Both the position numbers and the translations under genes were made by a program. The notes below the pieces were generated by a model that worked only from the letters and a program-made list of their open reading frames with translations, had not been told where the DNA came from and did no database searches. DNA of 64,000 nt from a virus: positions 1 through 64,000 of IMG/VR virus record IMGVR_UViG_3300025121_000776; one strand, written 5' to 3'. The first letter of the stretch is position 1. Every line of letters begins with the position of its first letter. Below are positions 51,635 through 60,946 of this stretch, one piece after another.

Positions 51635-52024
51635 CTATGTGTAGTTATATCCAGCAGTCCAATAAAATGTTCCTGTTCCTCCTCGATAAATAAATGAAAG
51701 GACGTCTTGAACTCCTATTCCAGTAGTGAATAAAATTGTTCCAGCGCCACCATTTACAACTTTACTTGTAGCAGGTAAAGTTAGTGAATAATTTCCTGCC
51801 CCCCCTTGTTCAACAATTATGTTTCCATAATCTCCGTCAGAAACATTTGTTATTGATAAAATTCTTGTTGCCGCAAGAGTTATTTCTGCATTTTTTCCTA
51901 AAGAATAATCCCATATTATCGTTGCGGCATCTGTAAGTGTTTGGAAGGTTTGTGAACTAAAGGCATTGTTTATAGCAATTCTTCCTTGGTCATAAGTATA
52001 TCCAGTTTGTATTAATTCAGCCAT
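51635..52024 (-). CDS. Small tail-fibre-like virion protein
   Basis: 129 residues. AATIIWDYSLGKNAEITLAATRILSITNVSDGDYGNIIVEQGGAGNYSLTLPATSKVVNGG is the repeated beta pattern common in phage tail-fibre and tip domains, where ITLAATRILS and NYSLTLPA form successive strands. The end, GGTGTFYWTAGYNYT, resembles the C-terminal tips of such proteins. It could be a receptor-binding tip or a short fibre. It has its own TATTTATA motif and a terminator-like hairpin after its stop. Confidence 0.55.
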   Translation of the reverse strand: MAELIQTGYTYDQGRIAINNAFSSQTFQTLTDAATIIWDYSLGKNAEITLAATRILSITNVSDGDYGNIIVEQGGAGNYSLTLPATSKVVNGGAGTILFTTGIGVQDVLSFIYRGGTGTFYWTAGYNYT

Positions 52025-52036
52025 TTTTCTTTTTTT

Positions 52037-52044
52037 TATAAATA
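52037..52044 (-). promoter_or_regulatory. Candidate late promoter TATTTATA (minus strand)
   Basis: TATTTATA on the minus strand, 12 nt before the ATG at 52024. Confidence 0.45.
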
Positions 52045-52091
52045 GTTAGAATATTTTATTTAAAGTAGTAATTACCTAATGTGTCAAAAAA

Positions 52092-53801
52092 TTAAACAAA
52101 ATAGTTTTCATTAGCCATTTTATCCCATGTGTCAACATTATTGCTCCACAACAATTTTAATCTAAATGACAAAGATGTATCTCCAGTTATACTTATTACC
52201 CTACTATCTTGCTGATATCCTCTGTAATATGTATTAAGAGCGTATGTTCCAGCCTCTAAGCTATCAAATAAATAATTTCCCAAAGAATCTGTTGATTGAG
52301 TTACATAACTTGTGTTTGGATAAATTAACTGTATAGTTGCTCCAGTAACCGTACTTCCAGAAACAGTACCACTTAAAATAAAACTATCAAGAGTTGTTAT
52401 ACCATAATCTAAATAATCTGGATATTCTAATTTTGGTAAAGCATCTACATACGGACTATCAGATTCAACTGAAATATAAGTGTTAAACGCATTATAAGAG
52501 GTTGTGGCACTGTTTATATCAGAAAAGGTAACAACTCTTTGTTTAACTCCAAATAAGTTTATAAGTTCTTTAACATTGCCTATTCTATATAGAAATGTTT
52601 TTCCAGGTGACAAAGACACAGACATTTTTCTTATTACGTCTGTTGTTTTTTGTGTTATTGACCAAGGTTCTACATCTGTTCCCAGCATTTCATTAGTGCT
52701 CAATCGAGTATCTTCTTTGGAAATTGGATATGAGTATACCGTTCCACTAAACGTTGTATCTCCAGTATTATAAACAACCTGTAATACAAAATTATCTCCG
52801 TCATCTGTTTCAGACCATCTCCATGTTGGAGAAAAAGTAGTTAACTGCCCAGAAACCAAAGGTGATTCCCATTTTGGCTTATTAGGAATTAAAAAATATG
52901 TAAAAAAATTTCCCACAACACTTACTCCAGAGAATGTACCTGCAGTTATAGTGTGTGCTCTATTTAAAGTAGTTTCTGTAAAATCCTTTTGATAATCTAT
53001 TAGAATAAGATTTTTGTTTGAATCTATTTGATAAAACTCTGTATAATCAGCTCCCTGCTCTCTTTGAAAGTTAAATTGAGTTGTAATAAAATATTGTGCA
53101 TAATCTTGGAATAATTGGAATTTATAATCACCTTTTTTCTTTTGATATTCATCTAAAAATAAATTATAGACATCAGTCGTAATACCAGTTGTGGTAGCTG
53201 TAATGGTTAAAATTGGATTTTCCAACAAACTTCTTATTGGCGCTAATTTATCATTATTATCAGTACTACTAATTTTTGAGGGGAAAAGTTTTGGCGCTGA
53301 TTTTTGAGTTGTATTTGTTTTTGATGTTGTTCTACTGGTAGATGTTGTTTTTATGCTGCCACTTTCATCAGTAAAAGTTTCTTTAATTTCCTCTGTCGAA
53401 CTATCTTCAATTTCTTCTATGCTTTTTCTTATTATTTCAGATGCATATTTAGAAAATTCATCATATGGAATTCTATAAATGTTATGCTTGATAGTTGTAC
53501 CAGTTCCAAAACTTATTGTGTTTGCAGTAAATACAAAACGAATAAAAGGTCTTGATATATTAGTGAAAATTGAATAAATATCTTGATTATAATAATTTGG
53601 TGTACCACCCATTGTATAATATAACGGAGTATCAAAAGTAAAATATGAAGCACCATATTGACTAACATCAATAAATTTATTAATATAAAAACTTTCTGCA
53701 GAGCTAATAGTTGTGCTATTTCCAAATGGAGAATTGCCAGAATGTTTCTGAATTTCTTTCTTAAGAAAAGTTTGAAGAGTTGTATTGTATATTAATGGCA
53801 T
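52092..53801 (-). CDS. Tail/baseplate structural protein with carboxypeptidase-regulatory-like domain
   Basis: 569 residues. Near the C terminus (~residues 485-545) LSGTVSGSTVTGATIQLIYPNTSYVTQSTDSLGNYLFDSLEAGTYALNTYYRGYQQDSRVI fits a carboxypeptidase-regulatory-like Ig fold (G-x-V...A-x-V...T-x-x-x-G-x-Y-x-F-x-x-L-x-x-G-x-Y). The middle contains a Ser/Thr-rich linker (TSTSRTTSKTNTTQKSAPKLFPSK, ~155-180). The N-terminal part is beta-rich. A distal tail or fibre component is likely. It lies 11 nt after the large gene encoded upstream on the same strand. Confidence 0.6.
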   Translation of the reverse strand: MPLIYNTTLQTFLKKEIQKHSGNSPFGNSTTISSAESFYINKFIDVSQYGASYFTFDTPLYYTMGGTPNYYNQDIYSIFTNISRPFIRFVFTANTISFGTGTTIKHNIYRIPYDEFSKYASEIIRKSIEEIEDSSTEEIKETFTDESGSIKTTSTSRTTSKTNTTQKSAPKLFPSKISSTDNNDKLAPIRSLLENPILTITATTTGITTDVYNLFLDEYQKKKGDYKFQLFQDYAQYFITTQFNFQREQGADYTEFYQIDSNKNLILIDYQKDFTETTLNRAHTITAGTFSGVSVVGNFFTYFLIPNKPKWESPLVSGQLTTFSPTWRWSETDDGDNFVLQVVYNTGDTTFSGTVYSYPISKEDTRLSTNEMLGTDVEPWSITQKTTDVIRKMSVSLSPGKTFLYRIGNVKELINLFGVKQRVVTFSDINSATTSYNAFNTYISVESDSPYVDALPKLEYPDYLDYGITTLDSFILSGTVSGSTVTGATIQLIYPNTSYVTQSTDSLGNYLFDSLEAGTYALNTYYRGYQQDSRVISITGDTSLSFRLKLLWSNNVDTWDKMANENYFV

Positions 53802-53812
53802 TTTTTAAATTT

Positions 53813-56260
53813 TTAATTGGTAATTACTTGCTCGTTTACAAAATTTTCAGATGTCTCACTTATAGAAATATTTGTTATAGTTACAGCAGGAACATTAGTG
53901 TTTATATAATTTTCATTAACAAAACAATTTATAGAACATATACTTAAATTTGCACTATGTGTGTTTATAATATTTACACCAATATCTGCTATATTTATTG
54001 AATTGCTCAAAGTGTCTATATATCCAATATTAATTGATATAGGAGATTTACTAACAGCAATTGTTGGTGTAAATATAAAATTAATATTTACAGGAGCTAA
54101 TTGTGGATTTAAATCATCTGGAAAACCCTTTCGAAACATAGACCCTCTATCAATTCCTTCTCTATAAACAAATCTTTGTCTATGGAAAACGGGGTTTTTA
54201 TATGTAGTTGAAACGCCTTCGTCAAAAATTGTTGTTGCTGGAACTAATTGCAATACATAATCTCCCAATTGAACTTCTAATAATTCTAAATATGCTTCTA
54301 ATCTACCAATTGTTAAATGACTATTTGCTGGATAAGTCGCATAATAATAGGCTAAATAAATGTTTTCTAATTCTGGATAACTCCAGGTTGTATGTACTTG
54401 AGAATTTGTTTTTCTCGTTGTCGGGTCAATTGAATTTGTATAAACATAATCTATATACTGACTTAGAGTCATAGCTGTCACATTAATTGGAGAAACATCA
54501 TCGCAAGTAAATGTTAAATATTCAAATGGTACAGTTAGCGAACTAAAAGATGGACATCCGCTGCCCCAACTCCAACAACTACATGGTTCTTGATAAAACT
54601 CAAAAACATCACATTCAACAGCAAGTGATGGCTCAAATCTAATTGTAGCCTCTTTTGTGTTTACAACGTTTCTTGTTCCATAGATTGTATCTCCAGTTTG
54701 TGTTTTAATATTATCTATTCTTGCTATTGGATTAAATTCTGGCATCCATTGAGTAATGTATTTATCTCCATCGCCCCTACCAAACCCCCCTTCTTGAAAT
54801 ACATAGGTACTAGCATCATATTTAATATACCCGTCACTATCTATTTTATCATTTAAATCTGGAATTTGTTGTGTAATATCATAAACAAACTCATTGAAAT
54901 TAATTAAACAATCTGGGGCACCCAATAATTTAAAAATAAACATAATTGCATCCCTGGTTCCTTTTTTCTTATACAGCCAAACTAGATTTACTAAAATTCT
55001 TCTCCAAATTTCCACATTGAAATATGAGAAAGAATTTGATTGCGAATCTAAATCTGATGTTAAATAATCAAGTAAATCCAACTCACTAAATCCATCAGCA
55101 AGTTTCCATCCCAAAAGTTGACTTAATTTAAGCATGAATTTTTGAGGAACAGTTTCTTCGTTGTTATATTCTACACTATGTGCATAAGCTATAGCATCTA
55201 TGTAGTTTTTAAGTTTATCAAACTCATATGCATAAGTTTGAACTATTGTTCTATATATTTGTCCATCAGAATCTAATTCTAAATAATTTTCTGGAATAAC
55301 AGTTTTTATAAAAATATCAGTTTTTTCATCATCAACTTTTTCAGCGGCAAGCAATAAATTATCTCTAAAAGTTTCAAATTCAGCTCCATACGAATTTGGA
55401 GCAAACCCATCAATAGTTCTTGGCCACAAAAAGCTTTGGTTAAATGAATCATCTTGAGGAGTTTCTATTGCTGGAATTAAAAATGTACATCCACTTACTC
55501 CGCCCATTAACAATTGAGTTTCTAAAGATGTGATTGACTTATTGTAATCATACACTCTTTCTTTTGTGGGCCTTATATAAACAGCATTATCATAAGTTGT
55601 AATACTATTTCCATCCATTAACCACTCTTTTACCTCAAAATACATATATGTTCCAGAAAGAGAGTAGTTGCTTATAGAAAAAACATCTGTTCCCCCGCTT
55701 AATTGTATACAAAATTTGCCATAATCATAAGGCAAGCTTAAATTATTTTCTGTTACAGCAGATGTTAATGCGATTTCTCCTTGATTTGTTATTCCAGAAA
55801 TTGGAATTTTAAATATAGAAGTTTTTTCAAGTGTAATTCCATTGTAATTTTCTACGTAATCATAAATATTATTAGTTCCACCACTACACAAAATAGCATA
55901 AGGAAAGTTTTCAATTATTCTATTAATCGCAGTTGCAACATTAGTATAAAAAGAAGAAAAATAAGAATAGCTTTTTGGATTATTTTTAGGTAAATTTAAT
56001 TCATTATGCTGTACAAACGAGCTTGTTGCGTTATTTGTAAAATTTACAGCATTTAAAGTTTCTAAGTTATCAAATGTTCCAAATTGAGAATGTTGCGTAT
56101 TAGCGGTAAGCGTATTTAACGTATAATCTCTCTCAATAGTAAAATCACCAAAACTAAATATAGCCTCAGATTTTGAAGCTACCAGTCTTTTTTCTTGTCC
56201 TGGTCTATAATTTATAGACAGCGTTGTAGCTGAATTTGGTATTGTGCTAAAAATAGGCAT
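53813..56260 (-). CDS. Large baseplate protein with tail-protein-I-like segment
   Basis: 815 residues. The central region (~residues 365-455) has QKFMLKLSQLLGWKLADGFSELDLLDYLTSD, then VEIWRRILVNLVWLYKKKGTRDAIMFIFKLLGAP, the K-x-K-G-T-x-x-A-x-x-x-x-x-x-x-x-G pattern of phage tail protein I/baseplate proteins. N- and C-terminal parts are beta-rich. A Cys-rich loop CDVFEFYQEPCSCWSWGSGCPSF near residue 550 is unusual for a cytoplasmically assembled protein. Likely an outer baseplate wedge component. It starts a minus-strand late unit (motif at 56276). Confidence 0.65.
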   Translation of the reverse strand: MPIFSTIPNSATTLSINYRPGQEKRLVASKSEAIFSFGDFTIERDYTLNTLTANTQHSQFGTFDNLETLNAVNFTNNATSSFVQHNELNLPKNNPKSYSYFSSFYTNVATAINRIIENFPYAILCSGGTNNIYDYVENYNGITLEKTSIFKIPISGITNQGEIALTSAVTENNLSLPYDYGKFCIQLSGGTDVFSISNYSLSGTYMYFEVKEWLMDGNSITTYDNAVYIRPTKERVYDYNKSITSLETQLLMGGVSGCTFLIPAIETPQDDSFNQSFLWPRTIDGFAPNSYGAEFETFRDNLLLAAEKVDDEKTDIFIKTVIPENYLELDSDGQIYRTIVQTYAYEFDKLKNYIDAIAYAHSVEYNNEETVPQKFMLKLSQLLGWKLADGFSELDLLDYLTSDLDSQSNSFSYFNVEIWRRILVNLVWLYKKKGTRDAIMFIFKLLGAPDCLINFNEFVYDITQQIPDLNDKIDSDGYIKYDASTYVFQEGGFGRGDGDKYITQWMPEFNPIARIDNIKTQTGDTIYGTRNVVNTKEATIRFEPSLAVECDVFEFYQEPCSCWSWGSGCPSFSSLTVPFEYLTFTCDDVSPINVTAMTLSQYIDYVYTNSIDPTTRKTNSQVHTTWSYPELENIYLAYYYATYPANSHLTIGRLEAYLELLEVQLGDYVLQLVPATTIFDEGVSTTYKNPVFHRQRFVYREGIDRGSMFRKGFPDDLNPQLAPVNINFIFTPTIAVSKSPISINIGYIDTLSNSINIADIGVNIINTHSANLSICSINCFVNENYINTNVPAVTITNISISETSENFVNEQVITN

Positions 56261-56275
56261 TTAATTTTTATTTTT

Positions 56276-56283
56276 TATAAATA
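56276..56283 (-). promoter_or_regulatory. Candidate late promoter TATTTATA (minus strand)
   Basis: TATTTATA on the minus strand, 15 nt before the ATG at 56260, in the divergent gap with the gene at 56399. Confidence 0.45.
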
Positions 56284-56374
56284 TTAGCAAAAAAGATTTA
56301 AAAATAAACTATAACAGTTTTTCATTGCATTAACTATTTATTTTAAAAAAAAGTTTGAATATTTTTTATTTGAT

Positions 56375-56382
56375 TATTTATA
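56375..56382 (+). promoter_or_regulatory. Candidate late promoter TATTTATA
   Basis: TATTTATA, 16 nt before the ATG at 56399. Together with the minus-strand motif at 56276 it makes the 138-nt gap a divergent late promoter region. Confidence 0.45.
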
Positions 56383-56398
56383 AGAAAAAATTAATAAA

Positions 56399-58432
56399 AT
56401 GAGTTATTTAGTTCAAGAACCATCAAATTTCATAAACATCAAACTCACCGACACTGGAAGAAGGTTGTTGTCTTTGGGAGCATTAACTTTCAACAAAATA
56501 ATTCTTTCTGATAGAGAAATCAACTATAGTATGGGAAGAAGCGGTTATGACCTTTGTCACAATAGAGTTTTATCTCCAAAAGATGACCAACCGAAATTTA
56601 ATTTTAATTTTGACGCATCAACCCCAGCTACAATAAATGGACAAAACTTAACAAGTGCCAGACAAATTGTAACAGCCATGACAAATTCTATTGGGTTTTT
56701 TTCTGGTGGTTCTGGCGGCTTTTTTATAAAAACAACCGCTTCAGAAGGACAAGGAGAACCTTTAGGGGTAGCTGAAATAGATTATTCTTTAACTATTCCA
56801 AGTGGTGGAACTGAAATTTATTTTACTGCAGGAGGATATTCTGCAAACACAGGAAATTTGGTTTATATTCCTTGGGAACCACCACAATATAGCGGAATAA
56901 CAAATTCTGGAAGTACTATTTTTAGTGGAAGACCAAATGTTTCTCTTTGGTACAGAGTTCAAGGAAGAAGTGGCTTAAAATTAGATTTAGATAGAAGTAC
57001 TCCAAATTTTGGAAATTCATCTATTGCTGGCTCAACACAAAAAATTAAAGCATATTTTTATCCGTTTGGGGAAGTTGAAGATTATTATGGGTCTGGAGTA
57101 ACAACTAATTGTGGAATTTGGAATATGAATATTATAAGAACATCTTCTGAAATAGGCACAACAGTTGCAATGAGTGGATACACAACTTATGGGTCTATAG
57201 ACTTTAATGGAACAAAACAATATCTTGGATTTGATAATGAAACAAAAGCTTTTGGAATAATACATTACACAAACAAATATTCTGGAAACACTTATGCAGA
57301 ACAACTTGTACCTGGTACAGTTAAATTAGAAATTCCAAACATAATGTGGCATAAATATTTTTCTACACAAGTAGGACAAGAAATGAGTTATGGAATCACT
57401 TTATATGATTCTTATGGAAATAATATATTCGATAATGTGGCTCAAACAAGTTATAAAGAATTAAGAGATGGAATTTCAAGCACCTCTAATGTTGTAGGAA
57501 GAGTTTATTATAAATTAAAAATTATCATCATAACCGACCAAGAATTATTAACGGTATTAACATATAAATCAAATAGAAATTATACATTACCAAAAGTTAA
57601 TTTAAATTTAATGCCCTCTAACTCAGTAGCAAATGCAACTGGATTATGTAAAACAGATTATTCTTACTATGTAACATATGTAACTTATAGTAACACTTAT
57701 TTAAGCGGGACAAGTTATGGATATCCACAAAGTCTACCATGCTCATATGTCGAAAGAATAGATGGGCAAACCGATTCTAATGACATGGGTTCTGTTTTAG
57801 CGGTAAGTTTTCCTTCTTTTGCATTTCCTTTTATGAGAAATTCCGCAAACTTAGAAACACTAAGTGGAACTGGTTGGAACGCAAATTCTATACAAATATT
57901 ATTGCAAGAAATCACAACATCTGCAACAACTTTGGTTGGCGACTTACCAACAGGTAATTGGAAATTAATTTCTAATGGAATTGGAAATGGAATTTATACT
58001 GGAGAAACTGGACAAAACACAATTGCCCCACAAAGCTTACAAAGTCATGCGTTTATGATTACTCAACAAGATTATGATTCTGGAACAACTTATTCTTTAA
58101 TTGGGCAATTTTCAGCATTTACGTCAAATATAGATTTTGCAGCATCTAGCGGATTAACTTTTGGAAATGAAACATTTTTCTATGGTAATTTAACAACAGG
58201 AATTCAAGCAAACGTTTTCAAAACTATAATTACAGTATTTGCTAGAAATGATGAATTTAATTCATCTACATACAATTCAACATTTAATTCTTTATATGAT
58301 GAAAATACTTTTATTACAGAGATAGGAATATTAAATGCCAATGACGAATTGGTTGCTGTAGCAAAACCTTCATATCCCATAAAGAAAAATGAATCAAGAT
58401 ATTTAGCATTTCAATTAGAATTAGATTTTTAA
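56399..58432 (+). CDS. Large virion protein, paralogue family of the 56-61 kb cluster
   Basis: 677 residues. The N terminus NFINIKLTDTGRRLLSLGALTFNKIILSDREINYSMG is a pattern also present in the next gene (YLTEKGRNYLF...FKITYFSMSDPDTNY). The C terminus FITEIGILNANDELVAVAKPSYPIKKNESRYLAFQLELDF is closely matched by the end of the protein at 59639-60841. The body is Gly/Ser/Thr/Tyr-rich beta structure. Probably an abundant tail, sheath-decoration or fibre protein. Function not known. Confidence 0.6.
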   Translation: MSYLVQEPSNFINIKLTDTGRRLLSLGALTFNKIILSDREINYSMGRSGYDLCHNRVLSPKDDQPKFNFNFDASTPATINGQNLTSARQIVTAMTNSIGFFSGGSGGFFIKTTASEGQGEPLGVAEIDYSLTIPSGGTEIYFTAGGYSANTGNLVYIPWEPPQYSGITNSGSTIFSGRPNVSLWYRVQGRSGLKLDLDRSTPNFGNSSIAGSTQKIKAYFYPFGEVEDYYGSGVTTNCGIWNMNIIRTSSEIGTTVAMSGYTTYGSIDFNGTKQYLGFDNETKAFGIIHYTNKYSGNTYAEQLVPGTVKLEIPNIMWHKYFSTQVGQEMSYGITLYDSYGNNIFDNVAQTSYKELRDGISSTSNVVGRVYYKLKIIIITDQELLTVLTYKSNRNYTLPKVNLNLMPSNSVANATGLCKTDYSYYVTYVTYSNTYLSGTSYGYPQSLPCSYVERIDGQTDSNDMGSVLAVSFPSFAFPFMRNSANLETLSGTGWNANSIQILLQEITTSATTLVGDLPTGNWKLISNGIGNGIYTGETGQNTIAPQSLQSHAFMITQQDYDSGTTYSLIGQFSAFTSNIDFAASSGLTFGNETFFYGNLTTGIQANVFKTIITVFARNDEFNSSTYNSTFNSLYDENTFITEIGILNANDELVAVAKPSYPIKKNESRYLAFQLELDF

Positions 58433-58445
58433 AAAAATTTTTTAA

Positions 58446-58455
58446 TATATTTATA
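58446..58455 (+). promoter_or_regulatory. Candidate late promoter TATATTTATA
   Basis: TATATTTATA, 14 nt before the ATG at 58470: same sequence and same spacing as the copy at 35441. Confidence 0.5.
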
Positions 58456-58469
58456 AAAAAAAATAAATT

Positions 58470-58910
58470 ATGGGGCAAATATTATCATCAGATACAGTTT
58501 ATGCAGTAGCATACTTAACAGAAAAGGGAAGAAATTATCTTTTTGACCCAATGGGGTCTAATAGATTCGTAGAGCAAATTATAGGTGGAAATACAGTAAC
58601 AATAGATTTATTTAAAATCACTTATTTCTCAATGTCTGACCCAGATACAAATTATAACTTAACATCTGGAGTGCTATTGGAAACTGGCGACATTATAGAT
58701 GTTTCTGGAAAAAATGAAGGATGTATTAAAGGTACTTTAACTGGAGAAGAAATTAATTTAATTTCTTATAACGGAGTAGTTGGAGGGAATATTAATAATG
58801 ACCCAGTTGATATTCCAGCAGACGCACCAGTAGAAATTACAGTAGATTATACAGATGTTCAATTTCCATTGTCTATTGATATCATACCTTCAGCCCCAAC
58901 TGCAAATTAA
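58470..58910 (+). CDS. Small virion protein
   Basis: 146 residues. VYAVAYLTEKGRNYLFDPMGSNRFV...DLFKITYFSMSDPDTNYNLTSGVLLETGDIIDVSG matches the N-terminal pattern of the protein at 56399 (a T-x-x-G-R-x-x-L motif followed by an acidic SD/DPD element). The C-terminal ~40 residues are acidic and Pro-rich (NNDPVDIPADAPVEITVDYTDVQF). Probably a structural protein of the same assembly. Confidence 0.55.
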   Translation: MGQILSSDTVYAVAYLTEKGRNYLFDPMGSNRFVEQIIGGNTVTIDLFKITYFSMSDPDTNYNLTSGVLLETGDIIDVSGKNEGCIKGTLTGEEINLISYNGVVGGNINNDPVDIPADAPVEITVDYTDVQFPLSIDIIPSAPTAN

Positions 58911-58927
58911 TTAACAACAAATAAATT

Positions 58928-59611
58928 ATGGCAACAAGTCTAAATACAACTAATTTAAATTCAGTAAGTGCTGTTTTAACAAAAAACGCAATATCTGAAA
59001 GTACAATAAATAGAGATTTGGCATCTCAATTAAGTTCGGCAACAAAAAAACAGTCAAATGGTGACCCTACATCATTGCTTACTTATGCAATGAAGTTCAC
59101 AAGCTATGATATGACTGTTCCAACAAAACAAAAAATTATTCCAGAAACATTTACAATGAATGCTTGCTTTCCTGGATTAAAAAATCTTAGCGTTACTCCT
59201 CCAATTTATGTTTTACAATTTCCAGGAACATCATTTGGACTTATATTTTTCTTTCCCAATAGCAATGACGTAAAATCTTATGATGAGTTTCGTTTTGGCT
59301 TTGGAGAAGTAGATGCTACTTATGATATTGGATGGAGAGTTTATAAAACAAGGGTTTCAGATGTTTATAAACAAGTTTTTACAACTTGGTGTATGACATT
59401 GCCAAATAATGTTTCCGACCTAGCAACTACTCCAGGAGTTTCATCTAAATCAAAAACAATTACATCTGAATTGAGTAAAATGGAAAAAACACTTAACTTT
59501 TCAGTGGCTGGAGCTTCCACTGGCGATAGAGGGGTAAAAAACATCTCAGTTAGATTTAATTATATTCCAGGTTCTGTACCAACAGTTCCACCAGTATCAA
59601 CAATAGCATAA
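58928..59611 (+). CDS. Putative virion protein
   Basis: 227 residues. The N-terminal 45 residues are Ser/Thr/Asn-rich (TSLNTTNLNSVSAVLTKNAISESTINRDLASQLSSATKKQS), followed by a beta-rich domain with FPGTSFGLIFFFPNSNDVKSYDEFRFGFGEVDATYDIGWRVYKTRVS, and a Pro-rich end (GSVPTVPPVSTIA). No motif of known function. Co-transcribed with its neighbours; an abundant small structural protein is plausible. Confidence 0.55.
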   Translation: MATSLNTTNLNSVSAVLTKNAISESTINRDLASQLSSATKKQSNGDPTSLLTYAMKFTSYDMTVPTKQKIIPETFTMNACFPGLKNLSVTPPIYVLQFPGTSFGLIFFFPNSNDVKSYDEFRFGFGEVDATYDIGWRVYKTRVSDVYKQVFTTWCMTLPNNVSDLATTPGVSSKSKTITSELSKMEKTLNFSVAGASTGDRGVKNISVRFNYIPGSVPTVPPVSTIA

Positions 59612-59638
59612 AAACAAGAATAAATAAAAATCAAAAAT

Positions 59639-60841
59639 ATGCCACAAGAAATTAATAAATGCGCAGTAAATAATACAATTTCATTAAGAAAAGAAGTTGC
59701 TTCATCTGTATCGCTTTCCAATTCTCAAATTTCATATACTTTAGCAGATAGAACAGCTGTAAGCGTAAAATATGGGAATTATTTTACTGCATTTAATATT
59801 CCTCATATAGGGAATAATCAAATATTTTATAGTGGAGGAAGTGTTGCTTCCGCAGCAAGAGCCCACCCAGAATTATTTCAACTTAATGTTGATAAAATTG
59901 TAATAATTCCAATTGGAGTAAATCATTTTAATGAATATATTGATGGAAGGTCAATTACGTTAACAGTTCCACAGTGGGGCGGAACTTCTAAAACTGTAAT
60001 ATCAAGTTTTTATTCAGATGAACAAAGAACTTTAAAAAAAGCTGACTCCCCATTACCTCAATACTTTGGTCCAAAAAATGTAGCATTTCTATTTTCAAAT
60101 GATATAAATACTCCATATACAGGAACTTCTAACGCTGGAGCTATAACTCATAATTTAGCAGCATGGAACCCAACAACTGACTATAGAGATAGACCATCTG
60201 CTGTTGCATATTCTCAATTAGAAACATCAGATTTAAACACTGACACAAGAGCTTGGACTGTTGCAAAAAAAGCAGTAGCAGTTAATCAAGCATATCCAAA
60301 ATCACTTCTTGCATCTCAAGACCTTTTAAATGGGTATAATTATGACATTCCAGTTGGATTTGTTTGTTTAGATAAAGGATTTATTATACTTACACATCCA
60401 GAAATTATAAACGATATTCCTTGGACTTCTGGAAGTACAAGTTGTGTTCCTGGTTATGATAATGGAAGTTTAATGACAAATGATGGAGAAAATGTTATAA
60501 TAGGCTCAAATGCTGGCGCAACAAGCGCAACTACAAGTATTGTTTTTACAAGCACAACATCAACTTTAAATTTTGTTGATATGAGCGTAAGATATATGAC
60601 ATCTGTGTTATGTATAGCAATGCCAAAAACATTTTTTATATCAAAAAATCCAACATGGCCATTGCAAAGAAATTTAATAGAGGCAAGTCCTAATGGAAAT
60701 CAAAATTTTGATTCTATTTTTGTCACTCAAATTGGTTTATATAATGCTATGGAAGAATTAATTGCTGTCGCCAAACTTGATAGACCAGTTGAAAAAACAT
60801 ATGATAACATCATGACGTTTAATCTAGAAATTGACGTTTAA
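59639..60841 (+). CDS. Virion protein, C-terminal paralogue of the 56399 protein
   Basis: 400 residues. The last ~45 residues (FVTQIGLYNAMEELIAVAKLDRPVEKTYDNIMTFNLEIDV) align with the end of the 56399-58432 protein, sharing the pattern IGxxNxxxELxAVAK, P-(I/V)-x-K and F-x-L-E-(I/L)-D. The N-terminal part (ISLRKEVASSVSLSNSQISYTLADRTAVSVKYGNYFTAFNIPHIGNNQIFYSGG) is unique. It is followed by a strong terminator, so it ends the structural unit. Confidence 0.6.
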   Translation: MPQEINKCAVNNTISLRKEVASSVSLSNSQISYTLADRTAVSVKYGNYFTAFNIPHIGNNQIFYSGGSVASAARAHPELFQLNVDKIVIIPIGVNHFNEYIDGRSITLTVPQWGGTSKTVISSFYSDEQRTLKKADSPLPQYFGPKNVAFLFSNDINTPYTGTSNAGAITHNLAAWNPTTDYRDRPSAVAYSQLETSDLNTDTRAWTVAKKAVAVNQAYPKSLLASQDLLNGYNYDIPVGFVCLDKGFIILTHPEIINDIPWTSGSTSCVPGYDNGSLMTNDGENVIIGSNAGATSATTSIVFTSTTSTLNFVDMSVRYMTSVLCIAMPKTFFISKNPTWPLQRNLIEASPNGNQNFDSIFVTQIGLYNAMEELIAVAKLDRPVEKTYDNIMTFNLEIDV

Positions 60842-60851
60842 TTATAAAATA

Positions 60852-60889
60852 AACAAAAAAAGGGAGGACAAAATTCTCCCTTTTTTTGT
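60852..60889 (+). terminator. Intrinsic terminator after the structural genes
   Basis: A-tract, GGGAG, a 9-nt loop, CTCCC and seven T. The flanking A and T runs extend the stem to about 14 bp and make it a terminator in both directions; the plus direction ends the gene at 59639. Confidence 0.8.
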
Positions 60890-60914
60890 TTAACCATTGA
60901 TTTTATTTTTTTAT

Positions 60915-60922
60915 TATTTATA
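60915..60922 (+). promoter_or_regulatory. TATTTATA motif before the RuvC-like gene
   Basis: TATTTATA, 24 nt before the ATG at 60947, further away than the other copies, so less certain. Confidence 0.35.
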
Positions 60923-60946
60923 TTTTTAATTATAAAATTAAAAACA

